Made by a program: the position numbers and the translations under genes. A DNA stretch of 64,000 bases from Thermostichus sp047462415 (GTDB taxonomy: Bacteria > Cyanobacteriota > Cyanobacteriia > Thermostichales > Thermostichaceae). The notes beneath the pieces were generated by a model. That model had not been told where the DNA came from, did no database searches, and saw only the letters and a program-made list of their open reading frames with translations. Shown one piece after another: positions 1-8,728 of this stretch (position 1 is the stretch's first letter; every line of letters starts with the position of its first letter). Where the stretch lies: positions 1-64,000 of the forward strand of contig NZ_JANSJE010000012.1 of NCBI RefSeq assembly GCF_047462415.1, given 5' to 3'.

Positions 1-21
1 GCGAGGGGGAGAAGACTCAGA

Positions 22-55
22 ACCCTCTCCCTCTGGGAGAGGGCAGGGTGAGGGA
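22..55. repeat. Dispersed GC-rich hairpin repeat, copy 1
   Basis: A short dyad of the form CCCTCTCCC-loop-GGGAGAGGG followed by a GGGTGAGGG tail. The same core recurs at 106-180, 22870-22990 and 36456-36503, always between genes. It looks like a REP-type dispersed element rather than a gene-specific terminator. Confidence 0.6.
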
Positions 56-105
56 TCAATTTGTAGTCCATTTAGCACAAGGTCAGTTACCCAATAGCGA
101 TGTTG

Positions 106-180
106 CCCTCACCCCCGACCCCTCTCCCTCAGGGATGACCCTCACCCCCGACCCCTCTCCCTCAGGGAGAGGGGAGTTAG
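106..180. repeat. Dispersed GC-rich hairpin repeat, tandem pair
   Basis: Two identical 30-base copies lie at 106-135 and 139-168, separated by 3 bases. The second ends in a perfect 10-bp stem, CCCCTCTCCC / GGGAGAGGGG, with a TCA loop. Translated, the element gives the LTPNPSP-GRGE-like string often seen in false ORFs. Bases 1-284 contain no gene apart from these repeats. Confidence 0.65.
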
Positions 181-284
181 AGCGTTGTGTAGCAATAACG
201 ACTTAGAGAAACGTTTTGTTTGTAGGTGTGGCCGGCAATGCAGCTCTGATGAGAGTTTCCTGTCGCTTCAATAGAAGGGTGTCC

Positions 285-1034
285 TCAGGCTAGGCTTTCC
301 ATCACCGCCTCGTCAATCTCGAAATTGGCGTAGACATTTTGCACATCGTCCAGGCTATCCAGACGTTCCATCAAGGTGAGCACCAGCTTGGCGGTGTCGG
401 GATCCCCCACCTGAACCTCATTGGATGGGATCCAGCGGATGGCGGCATCTTGCACTTGGCAGCCCTCTTTTTTCAGATACGTGGCCACCTGCTCGAGCAA
501 GGAGTAGTCGCAGTATACTTCTGCGCTGGTTCCCTCCACCTTGAGGTCATCGCCCCCTGCTTCTGCCACCGCCAGCAACAGGGCTTCGGGATCCGCCACG
601 TTCTCCAGGCTGATCACCCCTCGCTGTCGGAACATCCAGCTCACACAGCCGGCTTCTCCCAAGCTGCCGCCGGTTTTGTTGAAAGCTTCTCGCACCTCGG
701 CAGCCGTGCGGTTGCGGTTGTCGGTCATCGCCTCGATCAACACCGCTACCCCGCCGGGGCCATAGCCCTCGTAGCGAACTTCTTCCAGGGGGCTGTCATC
801 GCTCCAGTTGCCGGCTCCCTTGGCGATGGCCCGTTCGATGTTCTCGCTGGGCATCCCCGCCGCTTTGGCTTTCTCCACCGCCGCCCGCAACTGAAAATTC
901 CCATCCGGATCTGGCAAGCCGCTGCGAGCCGCCACGATAATGGCCCGCGAAAGTTTGGTAAATAGGCTGCCCTTTTTGGCATCTACACGGGCCTTTTGCC
1001 GTTTAATGTTGGCCCATTTGCTGTGTCCTGCCAT
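285..1034 (-). CDS. YebC/PmpR family DNA-binding regulator
   Basis: A 249-residue protein with the hallmark YebC start MAGHSKWANIKRQK followed by the three-domain YebC fold, close to the usual family length of about 245-250. Members act as transcriptional regulators, and the TACO1-like relatives assist translation of polyproline stretches; which role applies here is not visible. The ATG at 1034 gives the canonical N-terminus. No co-oriented neighbour is close enough to suggest an operon: the next minus-strand gene ends at 1910 and points the same way but is separated by 165 bases. Family assignment is very secure, function less so. Confidence 0.95.
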   Translation of the reverse strand: MAGHSKWANIKRQKARVDAKKGSLFTKLSRAIIVAARSGLPDPDGNFQLRAAVEKAKAAGMPSENIERAIAKGAGNWSDDSPLEEVRYEGYGPGGVAVLIEAMTDNRNRTAAEVREAFNKTGGSLGEAGCVSWMFRQRGVISLENVADPEALLLAVAEAGGDDLKVEGTSAEVYCDYSLLEQVATYLKKEGCQVQDAAIRWIPSNEVQVGDPDTAKLVLTLMERLDSLDDVQNVYANFEIDEAVMESLA

Positions 1035-1199
1035 GCCGCCGACACCGATCCAGTCAAGCCATCAACCGAGGGGATCCCTCCTAATTTTGAAGCCTAGATC
1101 ACGGCGACCCAGGACTCAACCCCACCCCAGCTCCAACGGCAACAGACTGAGGGCAAAAATGGTGGGATCCCCAGAGGGCATTTAAAGCGAGCAACCCCC

Positions 1200-1910
1200 T
1201 CAAGGCCGAATGGGCTGCCGTTCGATCACACCCCCCGGCGGCGGTGGAGCGGCTGGGGTTTCTTCAGGGGTAGGCGTTGCCACAGGAGCTGGGGGCAGAG
1301 GGGGCACAGCCTCTCCGGGTACAGGCCCAGGTGCGGGCGTGGGGGTTGGGGATGGAGTGAGAAAAGGCGTCACCTGGGGCAGCAGCTCGGCGTAGAAAAT
1401 CGCGTCTTGCTCTGGCCCCAAGCGACCCACTTGCCAACGGTGACGGGGAACAAACATCGTTTGCAACAGCACTTCTCGGCCAACAAAAGCGGGAGTTCCC
1501 GAAAAGACATAGCCATCGACGATGACCCGATTGAGATCGGGCCGAGTTTGAAACACCCGATCCACCTCCCGCCGCATCTCAGCATCCAGCCGCCCCAGCA
1601 GAGTTTCCAGAGTATCTTCAGGGCCAATCGGCACCCGCACCGCAAAGCGATAGCCTTCGCAGCGATAGTCGCCACAGATCTTGACCAGCTCGTTACGCAC
1701 CCGGATTTGCGCCCCAGGATCGATGTTGCGCTCCAGCACAAAGACTTCCTCTTGCGGTTGCTGCTCGACCGGTTGAGCCCAAGTTGGCGGTTGACTTGTC
1801 CATCCTGCCCAAGCCAGGGATCCGAAAAACAAGCCAAGGCTCCAACCCAGACTGCCCTGCTGAGCGCGGGGTGAAAAGGCGGGATCGCGATCCGGGTTCG
1901 GGCTATTCAT
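1200..1910 (-). CDS. Secreted proline-rich protein, unknown function
   Basis: A 236-residue protein. Residues about 20-45 form a hydrophobic segment ending AWAG...TWAQ, consistent with a signal peptide cleaved after AQ. A folded central part (about residues 50-170) holds one Cys pair (KICGDYRC) and is followed by a low-complexity tail rich in Pro, Thr and Ala (about 178-225), typical of cell-wall or outer-membrane linkers. I do not recognise the central domain. The ATG at 1910 is the only sensible start in front of the signal sequence. Confidence 0.75.
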   Translation of the reverse strand: MNSPNPDRDPAFSPRAQQGSLGWSLGLFFGSLAWAGWTSQPPTWAQPVEQQPQEEVFVLERNIDPGAQIRVRNELVKICGDYRCEGYRFAVRVPIGPEDTLETLLGRLDAEMRREVDRVFQTRPDLNRVIVDGYVFSGTPAFVGREVLLQTMFVPRHRWQVGRLGPEQDAIFYAELLPQVTPFLTPSPTPTPAPGPVPGEAVPPLPPAPVATPTPEETPAAPPPPGGVIERQPIRP

Positions 1911-1993
1911 AAGCGTTAACCGACATCAGGATGGCTATCGCCAACTCTACCCGACATTGGCCCAGCAGGCACTAGGCAAGGAGAAAAATCAGT

Positions 1994-2015
1994 TTCAAGA
2001 TCAATTCAAGATCAA
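1994..2015. repeat. 11-bp tandem direct repeat upstream of the kinase-like gene
   Basis: TTCAAGATCAA occurs twice back to back (1994-2004 and 2005-2015), one helical turn apart, about 125 bases before the start at 2141. It could be a regulator binding site; no binding protein can be named. Confidence 0.35.
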
Positions 2016-2140
2016 AATGAGAGCAGGCGAACGGCGTCCTGGTCAGCAACGGATGGGCTGTGGCGGAGAGTCTGAGGCAAGCTATGGAGAATATGTCAAT
2101 TAAGTACCTGTTTTCCCCCAACAACTAACTTTTGCTGTTG

Positions 2141-3064
2141 ATGCAAACTCTTTGGCAAGCCATTGCCCAGCACCTTTCGCAAGCGACAGGGGATCCCATC
2201 CAGCCCCTGCGGTATCGTCCTGTGGGCGGGGGCAGCATCAACGCCACCTATCGGTTTTCCTGCGCTCCCCAAAACCCTCTTACAGAAGGGTCGAGAGACT
2301 ACTTCGTCAAATTGGCCCGTGGGGGAGAGAGGGCGCTGGAGATGTTTGCGGCAGAAGCGGCGGGCTTGCAAACCCTGGCGGCTGCCCACGCCATTCGGGT
2401 GCCTCGACCCATTGTTTGGGGATCCGTAGGAAGCCAAGCCTACTTGGTGCTGGAGTACCTGGAGCTAACCTCGCCCCGTCCCCACACGGCCAGTCTCTTG
2501 GGATCCCAGTTGGCCCAGTTGCATCGCACCTTGTCTCCCAACGGGAGCTATGGCTGGGATCGCGACAATACCATCGGCTCCACGCCGCAAATCAACAGTT
2601 GGCGGCCAAACTGGCCGGACTTTTATCGGGAACAGCGGCTGCTCTACCAAGTCAAGCTGGCCTGCCAACGGGGATACCGCGGCTCGTGGGTGGCCCAAGC
2701 CGAACGGGTGATGGCGAAGCTGGAAGCGTTTTTTCAGGACTATAGGCCGGAACCCGCTCTGCTACATGGAGATCTGTGGGGGGGCAACTACGGGGCCTTG
2801 GCCGATGGATCCCCCGTGATCTTCGACCCAGCCGTCTACTACGGGGATCGGGAGACAGATCTGGCGATGACAGAGCTGTTCGGCGGTTTTCCGCCGGCGT
2901 TCTATCAGGCTTATCAGCAGGCCTATCCCTTGAACGAGGGGTATCCCCACCGCAAGCCTCTCTACCAGCTCTACCACTGGCTCAACCATCTCAACTTGTT
3001 CGGAGAGGGCTACCTGGGCTCGGTGCAGCGCGCCCTGCAGCAATGCCTGCACTTTCTCGAATAG
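2141..3064 (+). CDS. Fructosamine kinase / ketosamine-3-kinase family protein
   Basis: A 307-residue protein of the fructosamine-3-kinase family (APH-like kinase fold). The family phosphorylates ketoamine adducts on glycated proteins, destabilising them. Visible landmarks are the N-terminal GGGSIN nucleotide-binding turn, the catalytic loop HGDLWGGN near residue 209 and the metal-binding DPAVYYGDRE about 20 residues later. Length matches the bacterial family (about 290-300). I chose the ATG at 2141 over the TTG at 2132. It stands alone, with the next gene more than 370 bases away. Family is secure; the physiological substrate is unknown. Confidence 0.92.
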   Translation: MQTLWQAIAQHLSQATGDPIQPLRYRPVGGGSINATYRFSCAPQNPLTEGSRDYFVKLARGGERALEMFAAEAAGLQTLAAAHAIRVPRPIVWGSVGSQAYLVLEYLELTSPRPHTASLLGSQLAQLHRTLSPNGSYGWDRDNTIGSTPQINSWRPNWPDFYREQRLLYQVKLACQRGYRGSWVAQAERVMAKLEAFFQDYRPEPALLHGDLWGGNYGALADGSPVIFDPAVYYGDRETDLAMTELFGGFPPAFYQAYQQAYPLNEGYPHRKPLYQLYHWLNHLNLFGEGYLGSVQRALQQCLHFLE

Positions 3065-3437
3065 GGTCAGTTATAGTCAGGTGTATGGTGCTTGTAGGTA
3101 TAGAATTTATTTCCTCGCACTTGTAATCCAATTGCACTCGATTCCGGAAAAAGTTTAACTTTAAAGCCATCCTTTTCTAGAGTTGGCACCTGCTGGAATG
3201 TACGGCGTGTTTGGGCAAAACCCACACCACCCCGCCAGTAAAGCTCTTATCAAAATAAGTTTTCCCTCTGGTGCTGTATCCCTGACTTTGGCACCAACAA
3301 CAGAAGCTAGAAGCCGATAGGCAGAAATGTCCTGAGCTGCTGCCAAGTGACAGGATGAAGAAGCTGCGGTTTAATAGCTGAGCAATACATTGCTGGTTGC
3401 GCTCACCAGGCTTGCCTATAGCAAGGGGTTCCTGGAG
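3065..3437. other. Intergenic stretch without a convincing gene
   Basis: About 370 bases between the kinase-like gene and cfa, more AT-rich than the surroundings at 3080-3160. Short frames here lack starts and ribosome sites. A minus-strand stretch around 3177-3290 reads smoothly (GGVVWVLPKHAVHSS) but has no start, so it may be a decayed gene fragment. Nothing else is supported. Confidence 0.4.
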
Positions 3438-4577
3438 ATGAGGAAAAGCCTTAGCATCTGGCATTGGCTGGCCCGCCGATATGGGCTTAGGCTCTTGAGT
3501 GCTGCCGATATAGCCGTCAATGGCTCGCGGCCCTGGGATCTGCAAGTCCGCGACGAGCGGCTCTACCTGCGCTGCCTGCTCTATGGATCCCTGGGCTTTG
3601 GCGAGGCCTACCTGGAGGGCTGGTGGGATTGTGAGGCTATTGACGAGTTGGTTTGTCGTCTCCTCACCGGTCAGGCAGTGGAGCAAGTGGGCTGGCCGGT
3701 TCGGCTCCTGCTTGCCTTGGACAGTCGCCTCATCAACCGCCAGCGGGGTAAGGGAGCGTTTGTGGTTGGCCAGCGCCACTACGACCTTGGCCATGACCTC
3801 TACGAGGCCATGCTGGATCGCCGCCTGATCTATAGCTGTGCCTATTGGGATGGGGGGGCACAAACCCTCGACGAAGCCCAGGAAGCCAAGCTGGATCTCA
3901 TTGCCCGCAAGCTAGATCTCCAGCCCGGCATGCGCGTGCTCGACATCGGCTGTGGCTGGGGAGGCACGGCACAGTACCTGGCCGAGCGCTATGGGGTGCA
4001 GGTGGTGGGCATCACCGTCTCGCAAGAGCAGGCCAAGCTGGCCAGCGAACGCTGCCGCGGCCTACCGGTAGAGATCCGGCTGGAAGACTATCGCCAGACG
4101 CAAGGAAAGTTTGATCGGATCCTTTCTGTTGGCATGTTTGAGCATGTGGGCTACCGCAACTACCGAACGTTCATGCGGGTAGCCCGTCGCCTTCTCAAAG
4201 ACGATGGCTTGTTTCTTCTCCACACCATCGGCGCCAACGTTGCCTACCAGGGGCGGGATCCGTGGATTGAGCGCTACATTTTTCCCAACTCGATGCTGCC
4301 CTCACCTGGCCTCATCACGGCGGCCTTTGAAGGTCTGTTTGTGCTGGAAGACTGGCACAACTTTGGGACTAACTACGTGACCACCTTAAAAGCCTGGCAC
4401 ACCAATTTTGAGCGGGCATGGCCCCAACTGGCTGGTCGCTACGACGAGCGCTTCCGCCGCATGTGGCGGCTTTACCTGCTGATGAGCGCCGGCAGCTTCA
4501 AGGCCCGAGCCAGCCAGCTTTGGCAACTGGTTCTCTCACCTCGAGGAGTGAGTGGTGGCTATCGCTCGGCGCGGTAG
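3438..4577 (+). CDS. cfa: Cyclopropane-fatty-acyl-phospholipid synthase
   Basis: A 379-residue SAM-dependent methyltransferase that adds a methylene bridge to unsaturated acyl chains of membrane phospholipids. It aligns by eye along its whole length with E. coli Cfa (382 residues): N-terminal ING..P.D..V, the GSLGFGEAYLEGWW block, the active-site region HYDLG.DLY..MLD...YSCAYW, the SAM motif VLDIGCGWGG near residue 167, and DWHNFG.NY..TL.AW near the C-terminus. The ATG at 3438 is preferred to the TTG at 3390 because it matches the family N-terminus. It is monocistronic and ends about 150 bases before the ABC importer. Confidence 0.95.
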   Translation: MRKSLSIWHWLARRYGLRLLSAADIAVNGSRPWDLQVRDERLYLRCLLYGSLGFGEAYLEGWWDCEAIDELVCRLLTGQAVEQVGWPVRLLLALDSRLINRQRGKGAFVVGQRHYDLGHDLYEAMLDRRLIYSCAYWDGGAQTLDEAQEAKLDLIARKLDLQPGMRVLDIGCGWGGTAQYLAERYGVQVVGITVSQEQAKLASERCRGLPVEIRLEDYRQTQGKFDRILSVGMFEHVGYRNYRTFMRVARRLLKDDGLFLLHTIGANVAYQGRDPWIERYIFPNSMLPSPGLITAAFEGLFVLEDWHNFGTNYVTTLKAWHTNFERAWPQLAGRYDERFRRMWRLYLLMSAGSFKARASQLWQLVLSPRGVSGGYRSAR

Positions 4578-4626
4578 CGACACGGAAAGATCTCCCTTCC
4601 TGTTTCTCAGGATTCCCTTTCTCTTG

Positions 4627-4656
4627 AAGAGCCCTGTAGAGATGGGGCCGGCTCTT
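4627..4656. terminator. Inverted repeat after cfa, possible terminator
   Basis: AAGAGCC (4627-4633) pairs with GGCTCTT (4650-4656) across 16 bases, and a preceding CTCTT (4621-4625) offers an alternative pairing. No T-tract follows, so intrinsic termination is uncertain. It lies in the leader of the ABC importer and could act there instead. Confidence 0.3.
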
Positions 4657-4694
4657 AACGTCAACTTAAATTTGGCCGTGTAGCCTGCTAATAA

Positions 4695-4707
4695 GCGCAT
4701 ACACTTA
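4695..4707 (+). promoter_or_regulatory. Candidate GntR operator in front of the ABC importer
   Basis: GCGCATACACTTA lies 22 bases before the start at 4729 and matches 10 of 13 positions with GTGCATAACCTTA at 8637-8649, upstream of the GntR gene. It also sits in the dyad AATAAG-8 bases-CTTATT (4690-4709). A shared site would suit a local regulator controlling both units. This is a by-eye match only. Confidence 0.35.
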
Positions 4708-4728
4708 TTCGCGCAAGGAGGTCGTCCC

Positions 4729-5784
4729 ATGAAAAAGCTGGCTGAGCTTCCCCTGATCGGTCTCCCCATCGCCGCTGTGTTGACCACGTGGGCAGTGGTC
4801 ACCTCGGCTCCTCCGGTAACGGGGGCGCCGACTGGCGGGCGCGCTGCCTTGGTGGTGGCCTACAACAGCCCGGAGAAATGGGCCAACTGGGGCGAGGTGC
4901 TCAAAACTTTCTCTGCTAAAACTGGCCTACAAGCTCCTTCGGATCCCAAAAACTCCGGCCAAACCCTGGCTGCCCTCAAGGCGGAAGCCGCGGCTCCTCA
5001 GGCGGATACGGCCTACTTTGGCATCGTGTTCGGCATTCAGGCTGCCGAAGCCGGGTTGCTGGAGCCCTACAAGCCGGCGGGATTTGCGGAGATCCCGGCA
5101 GGGCTCAAAGATCCCGAGGGCCGCTGGATGACGATCCATCAGGGTGCGGTAGCCTTCTTGGTCAACACCAAGGTGCTGGGCAACACTCCCATGCCCCAGT
5201 GCTGGGCTGACCTGACGAAGAACGAGTACAAGGGCAAGGTCGGTTTTCTGGATCCCACCCAGGCGGCCATCGGGTATTCGGTGGCCACGGCTGCCAACCT
5301 GGCCCTGGGAGGCACGCTGGAGAACTGGGATCCCGGCATCCAATACCTGGCTCAGCTCAAGGCCAATGACCTGCAGCTGCCGGCCCAGACGGCCACTGCC
5401 CTGGTTCAACAGGGCGAGATCCCCATTTTGATCGACGCCGATTTCAACGGCTACCAGCTCAAAAACAACGAAAACGCCCCCGTTGAAGTCGTCATCCCCT
5501 GCGAGGGATCCCTGGCCATCCCCTATGTCATCGGCCTGGTCAAAGGGGCGCCCAACCCGCAAGGGGGTAAGCAGTTAATCGACTTCACCCTCTCGAACGA
5601 GGGGCAGGCTTTGTTTGCCAAGAGCTACCTGCGGCCCGTGCGGCAGGTGAGTGTGGATCCCGGTATTGCCGCCAAGATGCTTCCGGACAGCGCCTATGCA
5701 AAAGTGACTGTGCCCGATTTCGCGCAAATGCGCGCCGTGCAAGAGCAATTTAACGAACGCTGGAAAGCTGAGGTCATGCGGTGA
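4729..5784 (+). CDS. ABC importer extracellular substrate-binding protein
   Basis: A 351-residue type-2 periplasmic binding protein. It begins MKK followed by a hydrophobic segment (residues 5-30) that serves as signal peptide or anchor. The body resembles the family that binds Fe3+, 2-aminoethylphosphonate, thiamine or polyamines (a lone tyrosine/aspartate-rich cleft, with blocks such as VAFLVNTKVLG and IDFTLSNEGQ). The substrate cannot be fixed from sequence. A perfect AAGGAGG ribosome site precedes the ATG. Its stop overlaps the next start as GTGA, the first of three such couplings in this operon. Confidence 0.88.
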   Translation: MKKLAELPLIGLPIAAVLTTWAVVTSAPPVTGAPTGGRAALVVAYNSPEKWANWGEVLKTFSAKTGLQAPSDPKNSGQTLAALKAEAAAPQADTAYFGIVFGIQAAEAGLLEPYKPAGFAEIPAGLKDPEGRWMTIHQGAVAFLVNTKVLGNTPMPQCWADLTKNEYKGKVGFLDPTQAAIGYSVATAANLALGGTLENWDPGIQYLAQLKANDLQLPAQTATALVQQGEIPILIDADFNGYQLKNNENAPVEVVIPCEGSLAIPYVIGLVKGAPNPQGGKQLIDFTLSNEGQALFAKSYLRPVRQVSVDPGIAAKMLPDSAYAKVTVPDFAQMRAVQEQFNERWKAEVMR

Positions 5785-6677
5785 TCCCAGGCACGGGACT
5801 TCGCTCTCCTTTGAGGTTGGCGGCGATGGGGCCGCGGTGGCTGGCTGCACCGCTTGTTCTCCTCTACGCGCTGGGGCTGTTGATCCCGCTGGTTGTGCTG
5901 CTGCGCCAGAGCTTGCTGGAAGAGAACGGCGGGAGCCTGACGCTGGAGAACTACGGGGCGGTGGTTACCTCGGCTGCCTATCGCCGCGCCTTGCTCAACA
6001 GCATCTGGATTGCTCTTGCCTCTACGCTGCTGGCTTTGATCCTGTGCTTTCCCGTAGCCATCTACATCGAGCGCTCCGCCGATCCCCACCGCCATGCCCT
6101 GGCTGTGGCCTTGAGCATTCCTCTTAGCCTGCCGGGGATTGTCATCGGGTTCTTCGTCATCCTGTTTTTTGGGAGGACGGGCCTGGTGCCCCAGCTTTTT
6201 TTGCTGCTGACGGGCGAGCGGCAACTGAGCTTGGCTTACACCTTTGGGGGCATGCTGCTGGGGTATCTGTACTTTCAGATCCCGCGGGTTGTGTTGGTGT
6301 TGCGGGGGGCGGTGGCTGCCCTTCCTCAGGAGGTGATCGAGGTGAGCCGTACGTTGGGAGCGACACCTTTGCAGGTGTACTTGCACGTGCTGTTGCCGGC
6401 GCTCCTGCCGGCTTTGCTCGGCGCTGCCAGCGTCAGCTTGGCCACTGCCTTTGGGGCTTTTGGCACGGCGGCCACCCTCAGCCGTGGCTTTCGCGTCTTG
6501 CCGCTGGAGATCGCTGCTTCCTTCACAGAAAGCTTTCAGCCGGGACGGGCTGCCAGCTTGAGCATTGTCCTGACCTTGCTCACCACAGCCATTCTGGTGG
6601 GCCTGGGCCAGGTTGCCGAGCAGGCCCTGCAGCCACAGCGCCCCGCAGCGGGATCATCTAGGGGGCCGCGGCCATGA
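5781..6677 (+). CDS. ABC importer permease, first subunit
   Basis: A 298-residue inner-membrane permease of the PotB/CysT-type (binding-protein-dependent transport family 1). About six hydrophobic helices are visible, and the EAA-type coupling loop reads EVIEVSRTLGATPLQVYLHV..P near residue 190-210. It starts at a GTG overlapping the stop of the binding-protein gene and ends in an ATGA overlap with the second permease, so translation of the operon is coupled. Together with the next gene it would form the heterodimeric channel. Substrate unknown. Confidence 0.9.
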   Translation: MIPGTGLRSPLRLAAMGPRWLAAPLVLLYALGLLIPLVVLLRQSLLEENGGSLTLENYGAVVTSAAYRRALLNSIWIALASTLLALILCFPVAIYIERSADPHRHALAVALSIPLSLPGIVIGFFVILFFGRTGLVPQLFLLLTGERQLSLAYTFGGMLLGYLYFQIPRVVLVLRGAVAALPQEVIEVSRTLGATPLQVYLHVLLPALLPALLGAASVSLATAFGAFGTAATLSRGFRVLPLEIAASFTESFQPGRAASLSIVLTLLTTAILVGLGQVAEQALQPQRPAAGSSRGPRP

Positions 6678-7477
6678 AGCCCTTGTTTCCCCGGTCGCAA
6701 GGGGATCCCGTCCTGGCCATTGGGCGGGGGTTTACCTGGGCGGCGGCGATCTTGTGCCTGGCGCCCCTGCCCTTGCTGCTGCTGGTGGCTACCACAGCCA
6801 ACTGGCCGCTGGGGGTTTGGGCCGGCGGGATCACCGGCAAGTGGCTGCAGGAGGGATGGGAAACGGTGCGACCCTATGCTTTTTTCAGCCTGCGGCTGGC
6901 GGGCCTTGTGCTGGGGATCAACCTGGCCGTCGGCCTGCCGGCAGCTTGGCTAATAGCGCGGCGGCGCTTTGTGGGTCGGCAGGTTCTGATGGCCCTGATC
7001 AATCTGCCGCTGGCCATTCCCGGCATCGCCATTGCCCTGGCCTTGATCCTGGCCTACCCGGCAGCTCGCGCCAGCGGGATCCTTCTCCTGCTCGGCCAGG
7101 TGATCTACACGTTGCCGTTTCTGGTGGCCACGCTGGTGCCGGCTCTGGCCCAAGGGGCATTGCTGGAGCAAGAGGCGGTGGCCCGCACCCTGGGCGCCAC
7201 TTTCCTGCAACGCTTATGGCATGTAACGCTCCCCTCGATCCGCAGCGCCCTGTTGGCCGCTTTGCTCCTGGTCTTCACCCTCTCCATGGGAGAGTTCAAC
7301 GTCTCTTTCTTTCTCTTCACCCCTCTCAACAAAACGTTGCCCATCGAGCTGTATTCTGCCTACATCACCAATCGGGTGGAGGTGGCAGCGGCCATGACTG
7401 CCCTTTTTCTTCTCTTCGTCGTGCCCGCTGCCATTGCCATCGAGCGACTGGGCGGTAGCAAGGTAGGACAAGCATGA
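6674..7477 (+). CDS. ABC importer permease, second subunit
   Basis: A 267-residue PotC-like permease with about six membrane helices and a coupling loop QEAVARTLGATFLQRLWHVTLP around residues 165-185. It partners the upstream permease. The start ATG overlaps the preceding stop, and its own stop overlaps the ATPase start (ATGA). Its length is typical for the family. Confidence 0.9.
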   Translation: MKPLFPRSQGDPVLAIGRGFTWAAAILCLAPLPLLLLVATTANWPLGVWAGGITGKWLQEGWETVRPYAFFSLRLAGLVLGINLAVGLPAAWLIARRRFVGRQVLMALINLPLAIPGIAIALALILAYPAARASGILLLLGQVIYTLPFLVATLVPALAQGALLEQEAVARTLGATFLQRLWHVTLPSIRSALLAALLLVFTLSMGEFNVSFFLFTPLNKTLPIELYSAYITNRVEVAAAMTALFLLFVVPAAIAIERLGGSKVGQA

Positions 7478-8541
7478 CCACCCCTGCTTCTGTCGTCTTT
7501 GACCGGATTGCCTACGCCTACATCCCCGGACGCCTAGTGGTCGAAGACATTAGCCTGCAGGTGCCGGCGGGAGAAATTGTGGTGTTGGTTGGCCCCAGCG
7601 GCTGTGGCAAAAGCACTCTGCTGCGCTTGGTGGCCGGCCTGCTGATCCCCGCCGAAGGCCGCCTTCTCATCGACGGCGCCGACACAAGCTCCCTGGGGCC
7701 AGAGAAGCGCTTGGTGGGCTGGGTGCCCCAAAGCTATGCCCTGTTCGAGCATCTCAACGTTCGCGACAACGTGGCTTTTGGATTGCGCATGCGGCGGATC
7801 CCCAGGCCTGTCATCTGCCGGAGGGTCACCGAGATGCTGGAGCTCTGCCGCATTGCCGAGCTGGCCGATCGTCCAGTTACCCAGCTTTCTGGGGGTCAGC
7901 GGCAGCGGGTGGCCATTGCCCGGGCTCTGGCCGTGTCGCCGCGGGTGCTGTTGCTGGACGAGCCGCTGGCGGCTTTGGATCCGCAACTGCGGGCGGCCAT
8001 CCGGGCCGACCTGCAAGCCCTGTTGCGGGCCAGTGGGGTCACCACCCTGTTTGTTACCCACGACCAAGAAGAGGCCCTGGCCATTGCCGACCGGGTGGCG
8101 GTGCTGCAGGCGGGCAAGCTGGAGCAATTCGGGACGCCCCAGGAGCTCTGGCAAGCCCCGGCCAGCGCTTTTGTGGCTCAGTTTTTCGGGGGGGCAGCGG
8201 TGTTTTCTGCCCAACGTCTTGGACCTGGCCGCGTACGCCTTGCCCCCGGAGTAGAGGCGAACATTCCCTGGCAGTGCGATGGCCAGGTGGTGCAGGTAGC
8301 AGTTCGCAGCGGGGATCTGGAGCTTTTGCCCGAAGTTGGCCAATCGATGGAGGCAGGGCAGTTCGTGCCCACAGCCGTTGAGTTCGGAGGCGATGTCTTT
8401 AAGATCGCCGGGGAATTGATAGGCGCAGGCAAAGTCACGCTTCTGCACGACCGACCGGTTATCCTGGGGCAAAGCTACCCCGTTCGGGCCAAGCCAGGCC
8501 GCGTCCTCTCTGTCATTGGCCGGCCTTGCCACCGCCACTAG
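7474..8541 (+). CDS. ABC importer ATP-binding protein
   Basis: A 355-residue ATPase energising the importer from the cytoplasmic side. Walker A GPSGCGKST is at residues 40-48, Q-loop near 84, signature LSGGQRQR near 138, Walker B LLLDEPLAALD just after, and the H-loop in LFVTHDQEEAL. The C-terminal 110 residues form a TOBE-type regulatory domain, as in the PotA/FbpC/CysA group. It is the last gene of the coupled operon. The regulator gene follows after about 190 bases. Confidence 0.93.
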   Translation: MTTPASVVFDRIAYAYIPGRLVVEDISLQVPAGEIVVLVGPSGCGKSTLLRLVAGLLIPAEGRLLIDGADTSSLGPEKRLVGWVPQSYALFEHLNVRDNVAFGLRMRRIPRPVICRRVTEMLELCRIAELADRPVTQLSGGQRQRVAIARALAVSPRVLLLDEPLAALDPQLRAAIRADLQALLRASGVTTLFVTHDQEEALAIADRVAVLQAGKLEQFGTPQELWQAPASAFVAQFFGGAAVFSAQRLGPGRVRLAPGVEANIPWQCDGQVVQVAVRSGDLELLPEVGQSMEAGQFVPTAVEFGGDVFKIAGELIGAGKVTLLHDRPVILGQSYPVRAKPGRVLSVIGRPCHRH

Positions 8542-8636
8542 GGGATCCCACCTTTGCCGGCAGCCAACTTCAACTCCCCCCGCTTTTGTCGTATGCTTTC
8601 CAGAGTTGAAGCAGGCCGCGGGATCCCTGCCGGATA

Positions 8637-8649
8637 GTGCATAACCTTA
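8637..8649 (+). promoter_or_regulatory. Candidate GntR operator upstream of its own gene
   Basis: GTGCATAACCTTA matches 10 of 13 positions with the element at 4695-4707 in front of the ABC importer. It lies 80 bases before the regulator start, a position suited to autoregulation. Confidence 0.3.
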
Positions 8650-8728
8650 CAGCCTCTCCTAACTTTGTTCAGCCACTTTCCAATAGCAAGCCTGCGCGCT
8701 CACCAGGGATCAACCAGCAGGAGCACAG

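Noticed and set aside
106..180. Possible start of a CRISPR array
   Set aside because: Only two repeat units with a 3-base spacer; the same element recurs elsewhere singly, so it is a dispersed hairpin repeat.
3161..3346. 61-codon minus-strand frame before cfa
   Set aside because: No ribosome site and no recognisable pattern; possibly debris of a lost gene.
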